This document shows positions 43,025 to 53,500 of a stretch of 64,000 nucleotides of DNA, in pieces. Both the position numbers and the translations under genes were made by a program. Origin of the DNA: Herbidospora daliensis (GTDB taxonomy: Bacteria > Actinomycetota > Actinomycetes > Streptosporangiales > Streptosporangiaceae). The stretch lies in NCBI RefSeq assembly GCF_001570585.1, contig NZ_BBXF01000002.1:806001-870000 (forward strand), in the 5' to 3' direction. The stretch's first letter is position 1. Each line of letters starts with the position of its first letter. A model generated the notes under the pieces. The model ran no database searches and was not told where the DNA came from. It saw nothing but the letters and a program-made list of their open reading frames with translations.

Positions 43025-44827
43025 ATGACTCTCCGCAACATCGGCATCCTCGCCCACGTGGACGCCGGCAAGACCACCGTCACCGAGCGTGTCCTGTTCG
43101 CGACCGGGGCGACGTACAAGCAGGGTGAAGTGCACCATGGCACCACCGTCACGGATTTCGACCCGCAGGAGCGGGATCGCGGGATCACGATCTTCGCGGC
43201 GGCGGTGACCTGTCACTGGCGGGGCGCGCAGATCAACCTGATCGACACCCCCGGGCACGTCGACTTCTCCGACGAGGTCGAGCGGTCGTTGCGGGTGCTC
43301 GACGGGGCGGTCGCGGTGTTCGACGCGGTGGCGGGGGTGGAGCCGCAGAGCGAGGCGGTCTGGCGGCGGGCCGACCGCTACGGCGTGCCGCGGATCGTGT
43401 TCGTCAACAAGATGGACCGGCCCGGGGCCGATCTCGACGCGACGGTCGAGGCGATCCGGCGGCGGCTGCATCCGGTGCCGCTGGTGCTCGGGCGTCCCGG
43501 CCTGGTCGAACAGGTGGCGGAGCGACATCCCGACGTCCTGGACGAATACCCGAACGTCTCCCCGGCGACGCTCCAGCGGGCGTTGCGCGAGCTGACCCTC
43601 TCGGGCGAGGCGGTCGTCGTGCTCAGCGGGTCGGCCTACCGGAACCAGGGCATCGAGGCGCTGCTCGACGCCGTGGTGGCCTACCTGCCGGAGCCGCGCG
43701 TCGAGGAGCGGCCGTTCTCGGGGCTGGTGTTCAAGGTGGCCGAACGCACCGCGTTCCTGCGGGTCTACTCGGGCACGTTGCGCAAGGGCGACACCGTCCT
43801 CGACGCGACGACCGGGAAGACCGAGCGGGTGTCGCGCATCCTGCGGATCCAGGCCGACCGGCACAGTGACCTCGACCGCGCCGAGGCGGGCGACATCGTG
43901 GCCGTCACCGGACCCAAGTCCGTGCGAACGGGCACGACGCTGACCGACCCGGCCGCGCCGCTCGTGCTGGAGCCCCCGTCGACGACCGAACCGGTCGTGT
44001 CGGTCGCGGTCGAGGCCGCGACCGGGGCGGAGCACCAGAAGCTCGCCGTCGCGCTGGCCCGCCTGGCCGACGAAGACCCATCCATTCGTGTACGAACCGA
44101 CCCGGAGACCGGCCAGACCATCCTGTCCGGCCTGGGAGAACTCCACTTGGAGGTGGCCGTGGAGAAGATCCGCCGCGACCGCGGCCTCACCATCCGTGTC
44201 GGCGCCCCGCAGGTCGCCCTGCGGGAGACCGTCGTGACGGGCGTGACCGGCGTCCTCTACCGGCACGTCAAACAGGACGGCGGCGCGGGCCAGTACGCCC
44301 ACGTCCGCCTCGACGTCGAACCGTGCGCCGAGCCGTTCGCCTTCGCCAGCACGGTCGTCGGCGGCCGGGTGCCGAAGGAGTACGTGAAAGCGGTCGAACA
44401 GGGGTGCCGCGACGCCCTGGCCGAAGGACCCCTCGGCGGGCACCCGGTCATGGGCCTGCGGGTGACCCTGACCGACGGCGCGACGCACGTGAAGGACTCC
44501 TCGGAACTGGCCTTCCGCACGGCCGGCCGCCTCGCCCTGCGCGAGGCGCTGCGCTCGTGCGAGATGGCGGTCCTGGAACCCGTCACCGAGGTGACCGTGA
44601 CGGTCCCCGACGATTTGGCAGGCGGCGTGCTCGGCGACCTGGCCGCGAGAAAGGGCCAGGTCTCCGGGACGGAGGCCAGACCGGGCACGGTCGTCATCAC
44701 GGCGACGGTCCCGCTGGCCGAGGTCTTCGGCTACGCGACCCGGCTCCGCAGCCGCACCCAGGGCCGAGGAGCCTTCACGACGAGACCGGCGGGGTACGCC
44801 CTGGCGGCAGCAGGAAGATCGCGGTGA
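43025..44827 (+). CDS. EF-G-like translational GTPase (ribosomal protection type)
   Basis: This is a 600-residue GTPase. G motifs are AHVDAGKTT (about 10-18), RGIT, DTPGH and NKMD. Domains II-V follow, with domain IV/V motifs [12 protein letters not shown] and the EF-G-like [16 protein letters not shown]. It is about 100 residues shorter than EF-G because the G-prime insertion is reduced, as in Tet(M)-type ribosomal protection proteins, but its motifs are closer to EF-G. No ribosomal-protein or tuf genes adjoin, so it is not the housekeeping fusA. A role in rescuing antibiotic-stalled ribosomes is inferred from the leader. Its last 53 bp overlap the next gene antisense. Confidence 0.85.
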   Translation: MTLRNIGILAHVDAGKTTVTERVLFATGATYKQGEVHHGTTVTDFDPQERDRGITIFAAAVTCHWRGAQINLIDTPGHVDFSDEVERSLRVLDGAVAVFDAVAGVEPQSEAVWRRADRYGVPRIVFVNKMDRPGADLDATVEAIRRRLHPVPLVLGRPGLVEQVAERHPDVLDEYPNVSPATLQRALRELTLSGEAVVVLSGSAYRNQGIEALLDAVVAYLPEPRVEERPFSGLVFKVAERTAFLRVYSGTLRKGDTVLDATTGKTERVSRILRIQADRHSDLDRAEAGDIVAVTGPKSVRTGTTLTDPAAPLVLEPPSTTEPVVSVAVEAATGAEHQKLAVALARLADEDPSIRVRTDPETGQTILSGLGELHLEVAVEKIRRDRGLTIRVGAPQVALRETVVTGVTGVLYRHVKQDGGAGQYAHVRLDVEPCAEPFAFASTVVGGRVPKEYVKAVEQGCRDALAEGPLGGHPVMGLRVTLTDGATHVKDSSELAFRTAGRLALREALRSCEMAVLEPVTEVTVTVPDDLAGGVLGDLAARKGQVSGTEARPGTVVITATVPLAEVFGYATRLRSRTQGRGAFTTRPAGYALAAAGRSR

Positions 44828-45377
44828 TCAGGAGGAGGACCGCGAGGACCGGGGCGAACGGGCGGCTGACGACCAGCAGCATGGCCGTCGCCGCCGCGCC
44901 GATCGCCAGTGCGGCGATCTGCCGGAGGGCCGTCACGAACGTGTCCCTCCGGCCGGTCGCCAGGTCGTGGAGGGAGGTGGTCAGCACGCCGGTCATGTAC
45001 GTCGTGTTCGGGTGCAGCCCCAGCATCATCGCGCTCTGGCCGCCCATCGCGATGCCCGCCAGGGCCAGCAGGACCAGCTGTCCTGACAGGTCGGGGCGGG
45101 TGCCGGTGCCGATCCAGCCGACGGCCACGACGACGAGGAGGACCAACTCGGCGATCAGGCCCAGGGTGCGTCTCGAACGGAAGGTCACCGCCCAGGCGTA
45201 GGCGCCGGCGCCGAAACCGGCCACGGCCGTCAGGGCGGCGAGCCACCTGCCCGACGCCGCCGTCACCACGTTGCCCGTGATGATGCCGGCGAAGGCGCCG
45301 CCCAGTTCGAGGAAGGTGAAGAGGTCGACCGCGCCGGCGCAGCAGGCCAGCGCGGTCGTACCCCACATGATCCGCAT
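44775..45377 (-). CDS. DUF1275 (YoaK-like) membrane protein
   Basis: This 200-residue protein has about six transmembrane helices. It has the family pattern [20 protein letters not shown], then GNVV, and [23 protein letters not shown]1275 proteins are small integral membrane proteins of unknown transport or structural role. ATG 45377 is the first start giving the standard N-terminus. Its 3' end overlaps the EF-G-like gene by 53 bp in antisense, so their expression may interfere. Confidence 0.88.
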   Translation of the reverse strand: MRIMWGTTALACCAGAVDLFTFLELGGAFAGIITGNVVTAASGRWLAALTAVAGFGAGAYAWAVTFRSRRTLGLIAELVLLVVVAVGWIGTGTRPDLSGQLVLLALAGIAMGGQSAMMLGLHPNTTYMTGVLTTSLHDLATGRRDTFVTALRQIAALAIGAAATAMLLVVSRPFAPVLAVLLLITAIFLLPPGRTPPVSS

Positions 45378-45394
45378 GTCAGGGGACGTACCCC

Positions 45395-46921
45395 CTAACG
45401 GCCCTGCAGCGCCTTCACGTTGTCGCCGAAGGTCCAGTTGCGGGAGCCGTCCCAGTTGATCGACCAGGTCATCAGGCCCTTGAGCTGGCCGTTGAAGCTG
45501 TTCCACGCCTGCGACACCAGCGACGTCGACATGTGGCCGCCGCCCGCGCCGACCTGGGCCGGCAGGCCGGGGACCTGCTTGTCATACGGCACCCGGATCG
45601 TCACGCCCTGGATCACCAGGCCGTTGTTGAGGCAGGTCGTCTGGGCGACGAAGCCCTGGACGGTCCCGGCCGAGTAGGAGTCGCCGGAGCAGCCGTACAT
45701 CGACCCGTTGTAGTACTGCTGGTTCAGCCACCACAGGCGGCCGTTGTCGGCGTACTTCTTGATGATCGGCAGGTACGCGCCCCAGATCGAGCCGTAGACC
45801 ACGCTGCCGCCGGTGACGTAGGCGGTCTCCGGGGCCATGGTCAGGCCGAAGTTCGACGGCATCTGCGCGAGCACGCCGTCGATGATCCTGATCAGGTTGG
45901 CCTGCGAGGTCGAGAGCTGGTTGATGTTGCCGCTGCCGGTCAGGCCGGTCTCGATGTCGATGTCGATGCCGTCGAAGTTGTACCGCTTGAGGATCGGCAC
46001 GATCGTCGCGACGAACCGGTCGGCCACCGTGGCCGACGACAGGTCGATGCCCGCCGTGGCCCCGCCGATCGACATCAGGATCGTCGCGCCCGCCGCCTTG
46101 GCGGCGCACATCTCGGCCGGGGTGGCGACCTTCACGGTCGCGTCCATGCCGTCCTCCCACAGGACCGTCCCGTCAGAGCGGATCACCGGGAAGGCGGCGT
46201 TGATGACGTTGTAGCCGTGCTGTTTGATCCGTGAGTCGGTGATCGGGATCCAGCCGAGCGGCGGGTGCACGCCGTTGACCGCGCCGTCCCAGTTCTCCCA
46301 GTAGCCCTGGAGCACCTTTCCGGAGGGCTTGCTCTTGACCGCGCAGGTCGGGCCGTTGGTGGGGGTGACCGTCGGGGTGGGCGAAGGACTGGCTGAAGGC
46401 GACGGCGACGGTGATGGCGACGGAGACGGGCTGGGCGACGGTGATGGGCTGGGGTTGCTGCCGCCCGGACCGTCGAAGCTGATGTCGTCGGCGTAGTAGG
46501 TGCCCTGGCCGTACCAGCCGTGCAGGTAGACCTGTGCCGTGGTCTGCCCGGACGCCGTGGTGAAGTTCAGGGTCAAGAGCTTCCAGTCGGCCGACGACGT
46601 CCAGACCGAGCTGCCGCCCTGCACGCCCAGGTAGACGTAGTTGCCCCGGACCCACGCCGTCAGCACGTAGGCCGTGTTCGGGCGCACCGACACGTTCTGG
46701 CTGCACCGGGCGTTGTCCGACGCGCTGGCCGCACCCGCGAGAGCTCTGGTTCCGGTACGAACAGGGGAGGTCGCCGCCGACCCGAGGCCACCCGTACACG
46801 TCCAGGGAGAGAGCGAACCCGATTCGAGCCCGGGGTTGGCGAGCAGGTTGGCCGCGTTGGCCTGCGAGGGGATGAACAGCGCGGCCACCAGGGCCAACGC
46901 CAAGAACACAGCACGTTTCAC
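45395..46921 (-). CDS. Secreted GH18 chitinase with N-terminal carbohydrate-binding module
   Basis: This is a 508-residue exported chitinase. The signal peptide ends QANA (1-23). Residues about 24-150 form a CBM16/CenC-like beta-sandwich (NLLANPGLESGSLSPW). A PS-repeat linker (about 157-185) leads to a GH18 barrel with SIGG (284-287) and FDGIDIDIETG, whose Glu324 is the catalytic acid. The second loop uses MAPETAYV, a bacterial GH18 subfamily A pattern. The start is GTG with AGAAGGG 8 nt upstream. It hydrolyses chitin beta-1,4 bonds. Confidence 0.95.
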   Translation of the reverse strand: MKRAVFLALALVAALFIPSQANAANLLANPGLESGSLSPWTCTGGLGSAATSPVRTGTRALAGAASASDNARCSQNVSVRPNTAYVLTAWVRGNYVYLGVQGGSSVWTSSADWKLLTLNFTTASGQTTAQVYLHGWYGQGTYYADDISFDGPGGSNPSPSPSPSPSPSPSPSPSPSASPSPTPTVTPTNGPTCAVKSKPSGKVLQGYWENWDGAVNGVHPPLGWIPITDSRIKQHGYNVINAAFPVIRSDGTVLWEDGMDATVKVATPAEMCAAKAAGATILMSIGGATAGIDLSSATVADRFVATIVPILKRYNFDGIDIDIETGLTGSGNINQLSTSQANLIRIIDGVLAQMPSNFGLTMAPETAYVTGGSVVYGSIWGAYLPIIKKYADNGRLWWLNQQYYNGSMYGCSGDSYSAGTVQGFVAQTTCLNNGLVIQGVTIRVPYDKQVPGLPAQVGAGGGHMSTSLVSQAWNSFNGQLKGLMTWSINWDGSRNWTFGDNVKALQGR

Positions 46922-47011
46922 GAGGAAACCCTTCTGTCGCCCGGGCAGCGCAGATCACCGGGGGTGGGATGCGGGCCACGGTGACTGGGGCTCGCGAGCA
47001 ACAGCAGTCGA

Positions 47012-47040
47012 ATTATCTGACGATGATCGTGATACGTCCA
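47012..47040 (-). promoter_or_regulatory. Promoter of the GH18 chitinase gene
   Basis: On the minus strand TGGACG (47040-47035) and GATAAT (47017-47012) are separated by 17 nt, about 90 nt before the GTG start. No DasR-type palindrome was found nearby. Confidence 0.45.
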
Positions 47041-47079
47041 TAGGGTGATTTGTCGGACCCGGCTGCCAGACTGCCCGCC

Positions 47080-47349
47080 ATGATCACAGCACCCGCCCGA
47101 TCTTCACCGTCACCTGGGTGCGCGGATGGGACGTACACGAGACCGACGTGGCGGCCCTGACCTGTACAAGCGCGACCTCGTCGTGGTCGCGGCCGCCGGT
47201 GACCGGGTGGTGGCCCTGCAGGTGGGCGGCTGGTGGTTCGCGTTCGACGGCGAGCTGAACGAGGTGACGGCGACGGCGGGGAGGCCGTCTCGGTGATGCG
47301 GCACGACCGGTCGCACGGTCACTTCACGCACAGTCCGGGTCAGACGTAG
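47080..47349 (+). pseudogene. Frameshifted remnant of a small gene
   Basis: Coding-like peptide segments follow one another in three frames: PIFTVTWVRGWDVHETDVAAL, then DLYKRDLVVVAAAGDRVVAL continuing QVGGWWFAFDGELNE, then GEAVSVMRHDRSHGHF ending at TAG 47347-47349. Read together they make a plausible protein of about 88 residues with at least two indels. An intact 56-codon ORF (47126-47296) is only the middle piece. I do not recognise the family. Assembly error is possible. This fills most of the 418-bp gap between the chitinase and epimerase genes. Confidence 0.5.
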
Positions 47350-48293
47350 CCGCCTTCGATGAGGCTGCGGCCCGTGTCGGCGATGACGTCCTCGACCGGG
47401 CGCGGGTTCCAGCCGAGCACTGACCGGGCCTTCGTGTTCGACAGGTGCCGGATGCGGCCGACGTTCTTGGCCAGTTCGGCCATGCGGTCGTCGGTCTCGG
47501 CCAGCTTCCTGACCACGTCGTCCGGGAGGAGCTCGGTCGGGGTCGTCGCGCCCAGGCGCTCACGCAGGACCTGGGCGATGTACGCCATCGACACCGCGTC
47601 GCCCGACGAGCCGAGGAAACGCTCGCCCGCCGCCTTCGGCGAGGTCATCGCGCGCAGGTGGAGGTCGGCGGCGTCGCGGACGTCCACCATGCCGAACCAC
47701 ATGTTCGGGATGGCCGGCATGCTGCCGTCGAGCAGCCCGGCCAGGATCCTGATCGAGCTGGCGTAGCGCGGTCCGGTGACCGGGCCGAAGATGCCGGTCG
47801 GGTTGACGACGGCGAGTTCCATGGCTCCCCGGTCGAAGTCCCAGGCCGCGCGTTCGGCGATCACCTTCGACTTCGGGTAGGCCGCGATGTCGGCGTCGGG
47901 GCGGGTCCAGACGTCCTCGGTGAAGGGCCGGCCGGTCTCCGGGTGACCGTAGCCGATGGCGGCGAACGACGAGGTCACGACCGTCCGGCGGACCCCCGCG
48001 TCGCGCGCCGCGCGCAGGACGCGCAGGGTGCCGTCACGGGCTGGGATGATCACCTCGTCCTCGTGGTCGGGCTGGGCGGCCGGCAGGGGGGAGGCGACGT
48101 GCAGGACGTAGTCGCAGCCCGCCACGGCCTCGTCCCACCCTTCGTCGGACGTCAGGTCGGCGACGAACGAGGGCACGCCGTCGACGGGGGTGTGGCGGAC
48201 GGTGGTCCGCACGTCGTATCCGGCCTCTTGGGCGGCGGCGATGACGCGGGTGGCGAGGAAGCCGGTCCCGCCGGTGATCAGAACTGTTTCCAT
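47340..48293 (-). CDS. NAD-dependent epimerase/dehydratase (dihydroflavonol-reductase-like)
   Basis: This 317-residue extended-SDR enzyme has a Rossmann motif ITGGTGFLATRVI near the N-terminus and LHVASPLPA. The catalytic Tyr-Lys pair is AYPKSKVIAE (YxxxK). Pro-rich NPTGIFGPVTGPRYASS and a substrate-side VDVRDAADLHL are typical of DFR/cinnamoyl-CoA-reductase-like proteins. The start is ATG 48293. It is divergent from a TetR gene across 60 bp with an inverted repeat. The substrate is unknown. Confidence 0.92.
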   Translation of the reverse strand: METVLITGGTGFLATRVIAAAQEAGYDVRTTVRHTPVDGVPSFVADLTSDEGWDEAVAGCDYVLHVASPLPAAQPDHEDEVIIPARDGTLRVLRAARDAGVRRTVVTSSFAAIGYGHPETGRPFTEDVWTRPDADIAAYPKSKVIAERAAWDFDRGAMELAVVNPTGIFGPVTGPRYASSIRILAGLLDGSMPAIPNMWFGMVDVRDAADLHLRAMTSPKAAGERFLGSSGDAVSMAYIAQVLRERLGATTPTELLPDDVVRKLAETDDRMAELAKNVGRIRHLSNTKARSVLGWNPRPVEDVIADTGRSLIEGGYV

Positions 48294-48311
48294 ACCTGTG
48301 ACGATACGATA

Positions 48312-48339
48312 GAAAACGGACAGTCGACAACGCGTTTTC
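48312..48339. promoter_or_regulatory. Inverted repeat between epimerase and TetR genes
   Basis: GAAAACG (48312-48318) and CGTTTTC (48333-48339) form a perfect 7-bp inverted repeat with a 14-nt spacer in the 60-bp divergent intergenic region. It is probably the operator of the adjacent TetR protein. Confidence 0.55.
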
Positions 48340-48353
48340 GATAAGGAGCCCTC

Positions 48354-48905
48354 ATGCGCAGCCGCCTCACCGAGGAGCGCGAACGCGAACTGCTCGGCAT
48401 CGCCCTGGCCCTCGTCCGCGAGAAGGGCTACGACGAGGTGACCATCGACGACATCGCCAGAGCCGCCCGCGCGAGCACCGCGACGCTCTACCGGCGGTGG
48501 GGCGGCAAGGCGAAGATGGTCATCACCGCCGTGAAGGTCAGCAAGCCCGCCCGCCCCGAGGAGATCGACACCGGGAGCCTGCGCGGAGACCTGCTGGAGG
48601 CGACCGGCCGGGGGACCGTGCCCCGCCCGCTGACCGGCCTGGCCCAGGCGGTTCTGGTCGACGAGGAACTGCGGGCCGCCTTCCACGAGCTGATGATCGA
48701 ACCGGAGCTCGCGGTGTTGCGCCGGGCCCTGGAGCGGCACGTCGCGGCGGGCGAGATCGACCCCGCCAACCCGGTCCTGGCCATGGTCGACCGGCTGCTC
48801 ATCGGCCCGCTGGTGGCGGAGGCGTTGTGGCTCGGCGACACTCCGGGCCTGGCCGAGCGGCTCGTCGACGAGGTGGTGCTGCCGCTGCTGACCAGAAAGG
48901 TCTGA
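48354..48905 (+). CDS. TetR/AcrR-family transcriptional regulator
   Basis: This 183-residue regulator has an HTH (about 8-55) reading ERELLGIALALVREKGYDEV, then IDDIARAARASTATLYRRW, the standard TetR sequence. The C-terminal TetR_C domain (about 80-180) is a generic helical ligand pocket. AAGGAG lies 6 nt before the ATG. It is divergent from the epimerase gene with an inverted repeat between, so it probably represses that gene and itself. Confidence 0.93.
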   Translation: MRSRLTEERERELLGIALALVREKGYDEVTIDDIARAARASTATLYRRWGGKAKMVITAVKVSKPARPEEIDTGSLRGDLLEATGRGTVPRPLTGLAQAVLVDEELRAAFHELMIEPELAVLRRALERHVAAGEIDPANPVLAMVDRLLIGPLVAEALWLGDTPGLAERLVDEVVLPLLTRKV

Positions 48906-49021
48906 GTTTGCCTTGGCGGGCATTCCGTGGGGTCCCCCCGACGGCCACGTGGGACGTGGTCTGCCTACCCGTAGGTAATGTGACTTGTGTGTTGATGTCG
49001 TGACCAAGGAGGGGAACGTCC

Positions 49022-49468
49022 ATGGTCGACAAGTGGAAAGTCAAGCGTGCGCTCGCCGACGCGATCAACGACCATGACATCGCGCGCATGCTCGATCTCT
49101 TCACCGAAGACGCCGCCTACGTCTCGCCGGCGGGACTGGCGGAGGGACGCGACCAGATCGTCTGGCTCTTCGAGCAGTTCTTCAGAGGGTTCCCAGACCT
49201 GCGCCTCACGGTCTGGTACGAGGCGATCGACACCGACAACCCCCTGATCGTCGAGTGGACGGCCACCGGCACCCACACCGGCCCCTTCCTGCTGCCCGAC
49301 GGCCGCGACCTGGAAGCGACCGGCCGCCGCATCACCCTGCGCGGCACCTGCGCCTCGTTCGTCGACGACGACGGGAAGATCGCCACCCACCGCGAGTACT
49401 TCGACCAGCTGGAACTCTTCTCCCAGCTCGGCCTGCACCTGGCGGTGGACGAGTCGGCCGTCGCCTGA
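49022..49468 (+). CDS. SnoaL-like/NTF2-fold polyketide-cyclase-like protein
   Basis: This 148-residue protein has the cystatin-like NTF2 fold. It starts VKRALADAINDHDIARMLDL, with the SnoaL/ester-cyclase pattern WTATGTHTGPFLLPDGRDL and ITLRGTCASFVDDDGKI. Family members are ester cyclases, ketosteroid-isomerase-like enzymes or small-molecule binders. AAGGAGGGG lies just upstream. The 116-bp spacer before it carries TACC-N4-GGTA and no other signal that I can assign. Confidence 0.85.
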   Translation: MVDKWKVKRALADAINDHDIARMLDLFTEDAAYVSPAGLAEGRDQIVWLFEQFFRGFPDLRLTVWYEAIDTDNPLIVEWTATGTHTGPFLLPDGRDLEATGRRITLRGTCASFVDDDGKIATHREYFDQLELFSQLGLHLAVDESAVA

Positions 49469-49471
49469 CCC

Positions 49472-50515
49472 TCAGGCCGGCGACTTGAGACCGGTCGCCG
49501 TGATCGGCATCAGCACGGCCTTACCCGTCAGGCGGCCGGTCAGTCGCGTCAGTCCGGCCGGGGCGAGCGCCGACGTCGGTTCGGTGTAGACGCCCGCGCG
49601 GCGGAAGCGTTCGTGGGCCGTCCACAGGGCCGCGTCGTCGACGGCCAGGACGTCGGTCGCGTGCGCGATGATGGCCCGGCCCCGGGGTGGGTGGGCGATC
49701 TTGACGCCCTCGGCCGCCGTGTCTCCCACGACGACCTCGACCGGCTCGGGCCCGTCGGTCACCAGCGGCGCGCAGGCCGTCGACTGGATCGCGTAGATCT
49801 CCGGCACCCGGTCGGTCAGGCCCGCCGCCCGCAGGTCGGCGAAGCCGTGGGCGAGGCCGAGCATCAGCGTGCCCGCTCCGACCGGCAGCACGACCGCGTC
49901 GGGCACCCCCATCTGTTCCCATGCCTCGAACGCGAAGGTCCTGGTCCCGGCGATGAACATGGCGTGCCAGGCGTGCGAGGCGTAGACGTCTCCGGTGGCG
50001 CGGGCGTGTTCGACGGCCGCGTCGGCCACCGCCTGGCGGGTGCCGGGAACGGCGTGCAGTTCGGCCCCGTAGGCGGCGATCTGCCGCAGCTTCCCGGGTG
50101 AGGCCGAGGCGGGCGCGTAGACGTGGCACGTCAACCCGGCTCGCGCACTGTACGCCGCCAGCGCCGCCCCCGCGTTCCCCGAGGAGTCGATCACGACCGA
50201 CGACGCGCCGTGGGCCGCCAGCCAGGACACCAGCACGGCGGTGCCGCGGTCCTTGAAGGAGCCCGTCGGCAACGCGCCCTCCAGTTTGAGGGTCAGGTCG
50301 AGCCCGTCCCAGGGCATGCGCACCAGCGGGGTCGTCGGCTCGCCGAGCGAGACGCCGTCGACGGCCGGCAACCAGTCGCGGTAGCGCCACACCCCCTCTC
50401 CGGCGGGCGACCCGGCGAGCGGGATCGAGGGCACGTCGAGCGGGCCTCCGCAGGAGGGGCAGGCCCAGGCGAGGGGGTCGGCGGCCACGTCGCAGGAGGA
50501 GCAGCGCAGGTCCAT
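49472..50515 (-). CDS. Threonine synthase-like PLP-dependent enzyme
   Basis: This enzyme of about 347 residues belongs to the tryptophan-synthase-beta fold. An N-terminal CSSC...CPSC zinc ribbon precedes EPTTPLVRMPW and the PLP lysine in TGSFKDRGTAVLV. SSGNAGAALAAYSARAG is the phosphate/carboxylate loop, and PVGAGTLMLGL binds cofactor phosphate. It is shorter than canonical ThrC, and no hom or thrB genes adjoin, so it may be a threonine-synthase paralogue or a diaminopropionate-type lyase. Start sites at 50515 and 50530 are both possible; neither has a good ribosome site. Confidence 0.85.
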   Translation of the reverse strand: MDLRCSSCDVAADPLAWACPSCGGPLDVPSIPLAGSPAGEGVWRYRDWLPAVDGVSLGEPTTPLVRMPWDGLDLTLKLEGALPTGSFKDRGTAVLVSWLAAHGASSVVIDSSGNAGAALAAYSARAGLTCHVYAPASASPGKLRQIAAYGAELHAVPGTRQAVADAAVEHARATGDVYASHAWHAMFIAGTRTFAFEAWEQMGVPDAVVLPVGAGTLMLGLAHGFADLRAAGLTDRVPEIYAIQSTACAPLVTDGPEPVEVVVGDTAAEGVKIAHPPRGRAIIAHATDVLAVDDAALWTAHERFRRAGVYTEPTSALAPAGLTRLTGRLTGKAVLMPITATGLKSPA

Positions 50516-50530
50516 CGCATCAACGTACAT

Positions 50531-50576
50531 AACGGAAACCAGCCGTGAGCCCCCCGGGCCCACGGCTGGTTCCGTT
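50531..50576 (-). terminator. Terminator downstream of the GH87 gene
   Basis: AACGGAAACCAGCCGTG (50531-50547) pairs with CACGGCTGGTTCCGTT (50561-50576) with a single bulge, about 16 bp, around a 13-nt C/G loop. It lies between the stop of the GH87 gene and the start of the threonine-synthase-like gene on the same strand. Confidence 0.75.
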
Positions 50577-50586
50577 CAGAGGAAGG

Positions 50587-53500
50587 TCAGTTGATGATGA
50601 ACTGCGTGCCCGGCTGGCGGACGATGTCGCCGTCGGCCGAGTTGGTGATGGTCACGTTCGTGAGGGTCGCCGTGCCGCGGGCCCCGGACATCGCCAGGAT
50701 GCCCGCGCCGTTGTTCGACTTGTCGATCTTCACGTTGGTGATCTGGGCGGTGACCTCGCCGCCGCCCGTCTTGAACTGGATGCCGTCGTAGGTCGAGTCG
50801 ACGATGTCGGTGTCCCGGATGGTCACGCCCGGGATGCCGGTCGACTGGGCGAACAGGGTGATCGCGCCGAACTCCTGGTCTTCGTTCCAGAACGCCCCGC
50901 CGGTCCGGTAGAGGCCGTTGTTGGCGATCAGCGTCGTCCCGCTGAAGGGGATCGGGTCGTGGTCGGTCGCCAGCATGATGCCGGGGTAGTTCGCGGTGTC
51001 GTAGATCAGGTTGTTCTCGATCTTGTTGCCGAAGCCGCCGTAGACGGCGATGCCGTTGGCGCGCCAGGGCAGCTGGATCGTGTTGTTGATGAACTGGTTG
51101 TTGGAGCCGATGTCGACCGAGACGTCCTTGACGTACTTGGACGCCCACACGGCCAGCGCGTCGTCACCGGTGGTCCGGAACGAGCTGTTGAACACCTTGG
51201 AGTTGCGGGTGCCGTTGGCGAAGTTGATGCCGTCGGCGTAGGTGTTGCGGATGCGCATGCCGCTGAACTCGACGCCGTTGCCGGGGCCCCAGAGCTCGGG
51301 GATGTTCGAGTAGTCGCGACCGGCCCAGACGCCCACGTTGGCGTGCTCGATCCAGACGTTGGTGATCTTGGTGCCCACGCCGAACCGGCCGTTGAGGCCC
51401 ACGCCGCCCTCGGCGCCGCCGGGTCCGCCGCGGATGCGGCCCGAACCGAAGATCGCGATGTCCGAGATCTGGGTGTTGTTGTCGATGTCGAAGCCGAAGT
51501 TGCCCTCGTGCGGGTGGTTGATGCCGCCCTGGACGAGGTGCGGCTCGACGGTCGTGTAGAGCTGCGAGTGCCACATGCCGGCGCCGCGGATCGTCACGTT
51601 GCTGATGCCGACCTGGTTGTGGGTGCCGCGGTTCAGCGGGTCGTCGGTCAGGATCTTCTGCTCCTGCCGCCACTGGCCCGCCGGGATCCACACGCAGCTG
51701 ATGACGCCGTTCTGGTCGTCGGTCACCGCGCGCTGGATGGCCTGGGTGTCGTCCTGGCCGTCGTTCGGGACCGCGCCGTACTGGGTGATGCTGGTGCAGC
51801 CCGAGGGCTGGCTCAGCGGGGCGGCGACCTGCTCCAGGTCGATCAGGTCGATGATGTAGAACGCGGCGTCGTCACTGGCGTCCCGCTGGAGGCGGAACTT
51901 GGTGCCGACCGGGTAGCTCTGGCTGAGCAGGGCGTTCGACTCGTCGAACAGGCGGCGGGCGTCGCCGCCGGGGGTCTGCCCGAGGCCCTCGGGGTCGTCG
52001 GTGGAGCCGTACAACCACGAGTGCTTCGAGCTCAGCGTGATCTTGCGGTTGAACGTGCCGTTGATGTAGAGGCTGATCGTCTTGTCCTGGCCGCCGCCGC
52101 CCGCCGCGTCGGGGATGGAGTTGCGGATGACGATCGAGTTCGACGGCACGGTCGAGGTGAACTCGACGTACTGGCCGGTGCTGTTCAGGCGTACCGAGCT
52201 GCGGCCGCTCGACTCCGAGGCGAAGTTCGTGTGCCCGAAGGTGCGCAGCGCGTCGGCGGTCAGGACCGTCCCGTTGTGCTGAGCGGCCTCGGCCTCGTAC
52301 TCGGTGTACGGCACCGCGGCGCCGCGCCCGACCACGATGGCCTGCGTGAAGGTGTTGTTCGACTCGTTGGTCTCGGAGACCGCGCCGGTGGCGTCGGCCG
52401 TGGCGGTGATGGTCGCGCCGCCGCTGGTGGCCGTCCACGTCCCGCTGATCGAGACGGTGGCCGTGGCCCCCGCCGCGATCGTGCCGGTGGCGCCGTTCAG
52501 GGTGGTCGAGCCGACCGTGACGCGGGTGGTGCTCGCGCCGGCCGCGTCGATGCCCCGGTTGTTGACCGAGACGGTGAAGCTGACGGCCTGGCCGACGGCC
52601 GGGTTCGCCGGGTTGGACGTCACGCCGGTGACCTGCAGGTCGGGGCCGGGGGCCTGGGCGACCGTGAGCTGGGTCGGCGCGGTGAAGGTGTTGTTGGCCT
52701 CGTTCTGCTCGAACACGGTGCCGTCGGGGTCGACCGTCGCGGCGACCGCGTAGGTGCCCTGCGGGCGGGCGCCGACGTTCTGGGTGAACGTGGCCTGGGC
52801 GCCGGCCGCCAGGGCCGGGATGCTCACCGTGCCGACGAGGGTGCCGCCGACGGTGACGTTCACGCTGTCGGCCGGGGAGGCCGAGGTGCCGTTGTTGCGC
52901 ACCGTGCCGGTGACCGTGATCGCCTGCGTCTCGTTGGGCGAGGTGGGCGACCAGCTCAGCGCGGTGACCTGGAGGTCGGGATTGGGCGCCGGGGTGCCGA
53001 ACACCTGGAACTCGGCGATCTGGCCCGCCGGTGCGCCGGTGTTGCTGGTGATCCGGAGCTGCACGTCGGCCGTGGACGCGGTGACCGGGATGGTCACCGT
53101 GTTCTGCGCGGCCGGGTTGAAGGTGTAGCCGGTCGCGCCGACCAGGCTGGTGTAGGTCGTCGCGGCCTGGTCACGGCCGAACACCTGGATGTTCTGGGTA
53201 CGCGAGCCCCACGCCGACGACGGGTTCAGCTTCAGCACCACCGAGGTGATGTTCGCGTTCGACCCGAGCTTCACCGTCAGCACGCTGGGCCAGACGCCGG
53301 ACGCGCCCTCCCAGTAGGTGTCGAGGTTGTTGTCGTTGGCGTTGGCCGCCACGAACGAGTGCACGTGGCCCGACTCGGTGATCTCCTTGCCCTGGGCCAG
53401 GTTGGTGCCCGTGGGCGGGTTGGAGCCGGTCCGGGTCACCGTGTTGCTCAGCGGGCCGAGGTTGCCGGCCGCGTCCTTGGCCCTGACCTGGTAGGACACC

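Noticed and set aside
43025-44827. Naming the GTPase tet(M)/otrA or housekeeping fusA
   Set aside because: The G-domain and C-terminal motifs are closer to EF-G than to Tet(M), yet the protein is 600 residues and has no str-operon neighbours. The neutral EF-G-like name is safer.
46380-46450. Tandem repeat region in the chitinase gene
   Set aside because: It is the coding repeat of the Pro-Ser linker, explained by the protein architecture and not an independent element.
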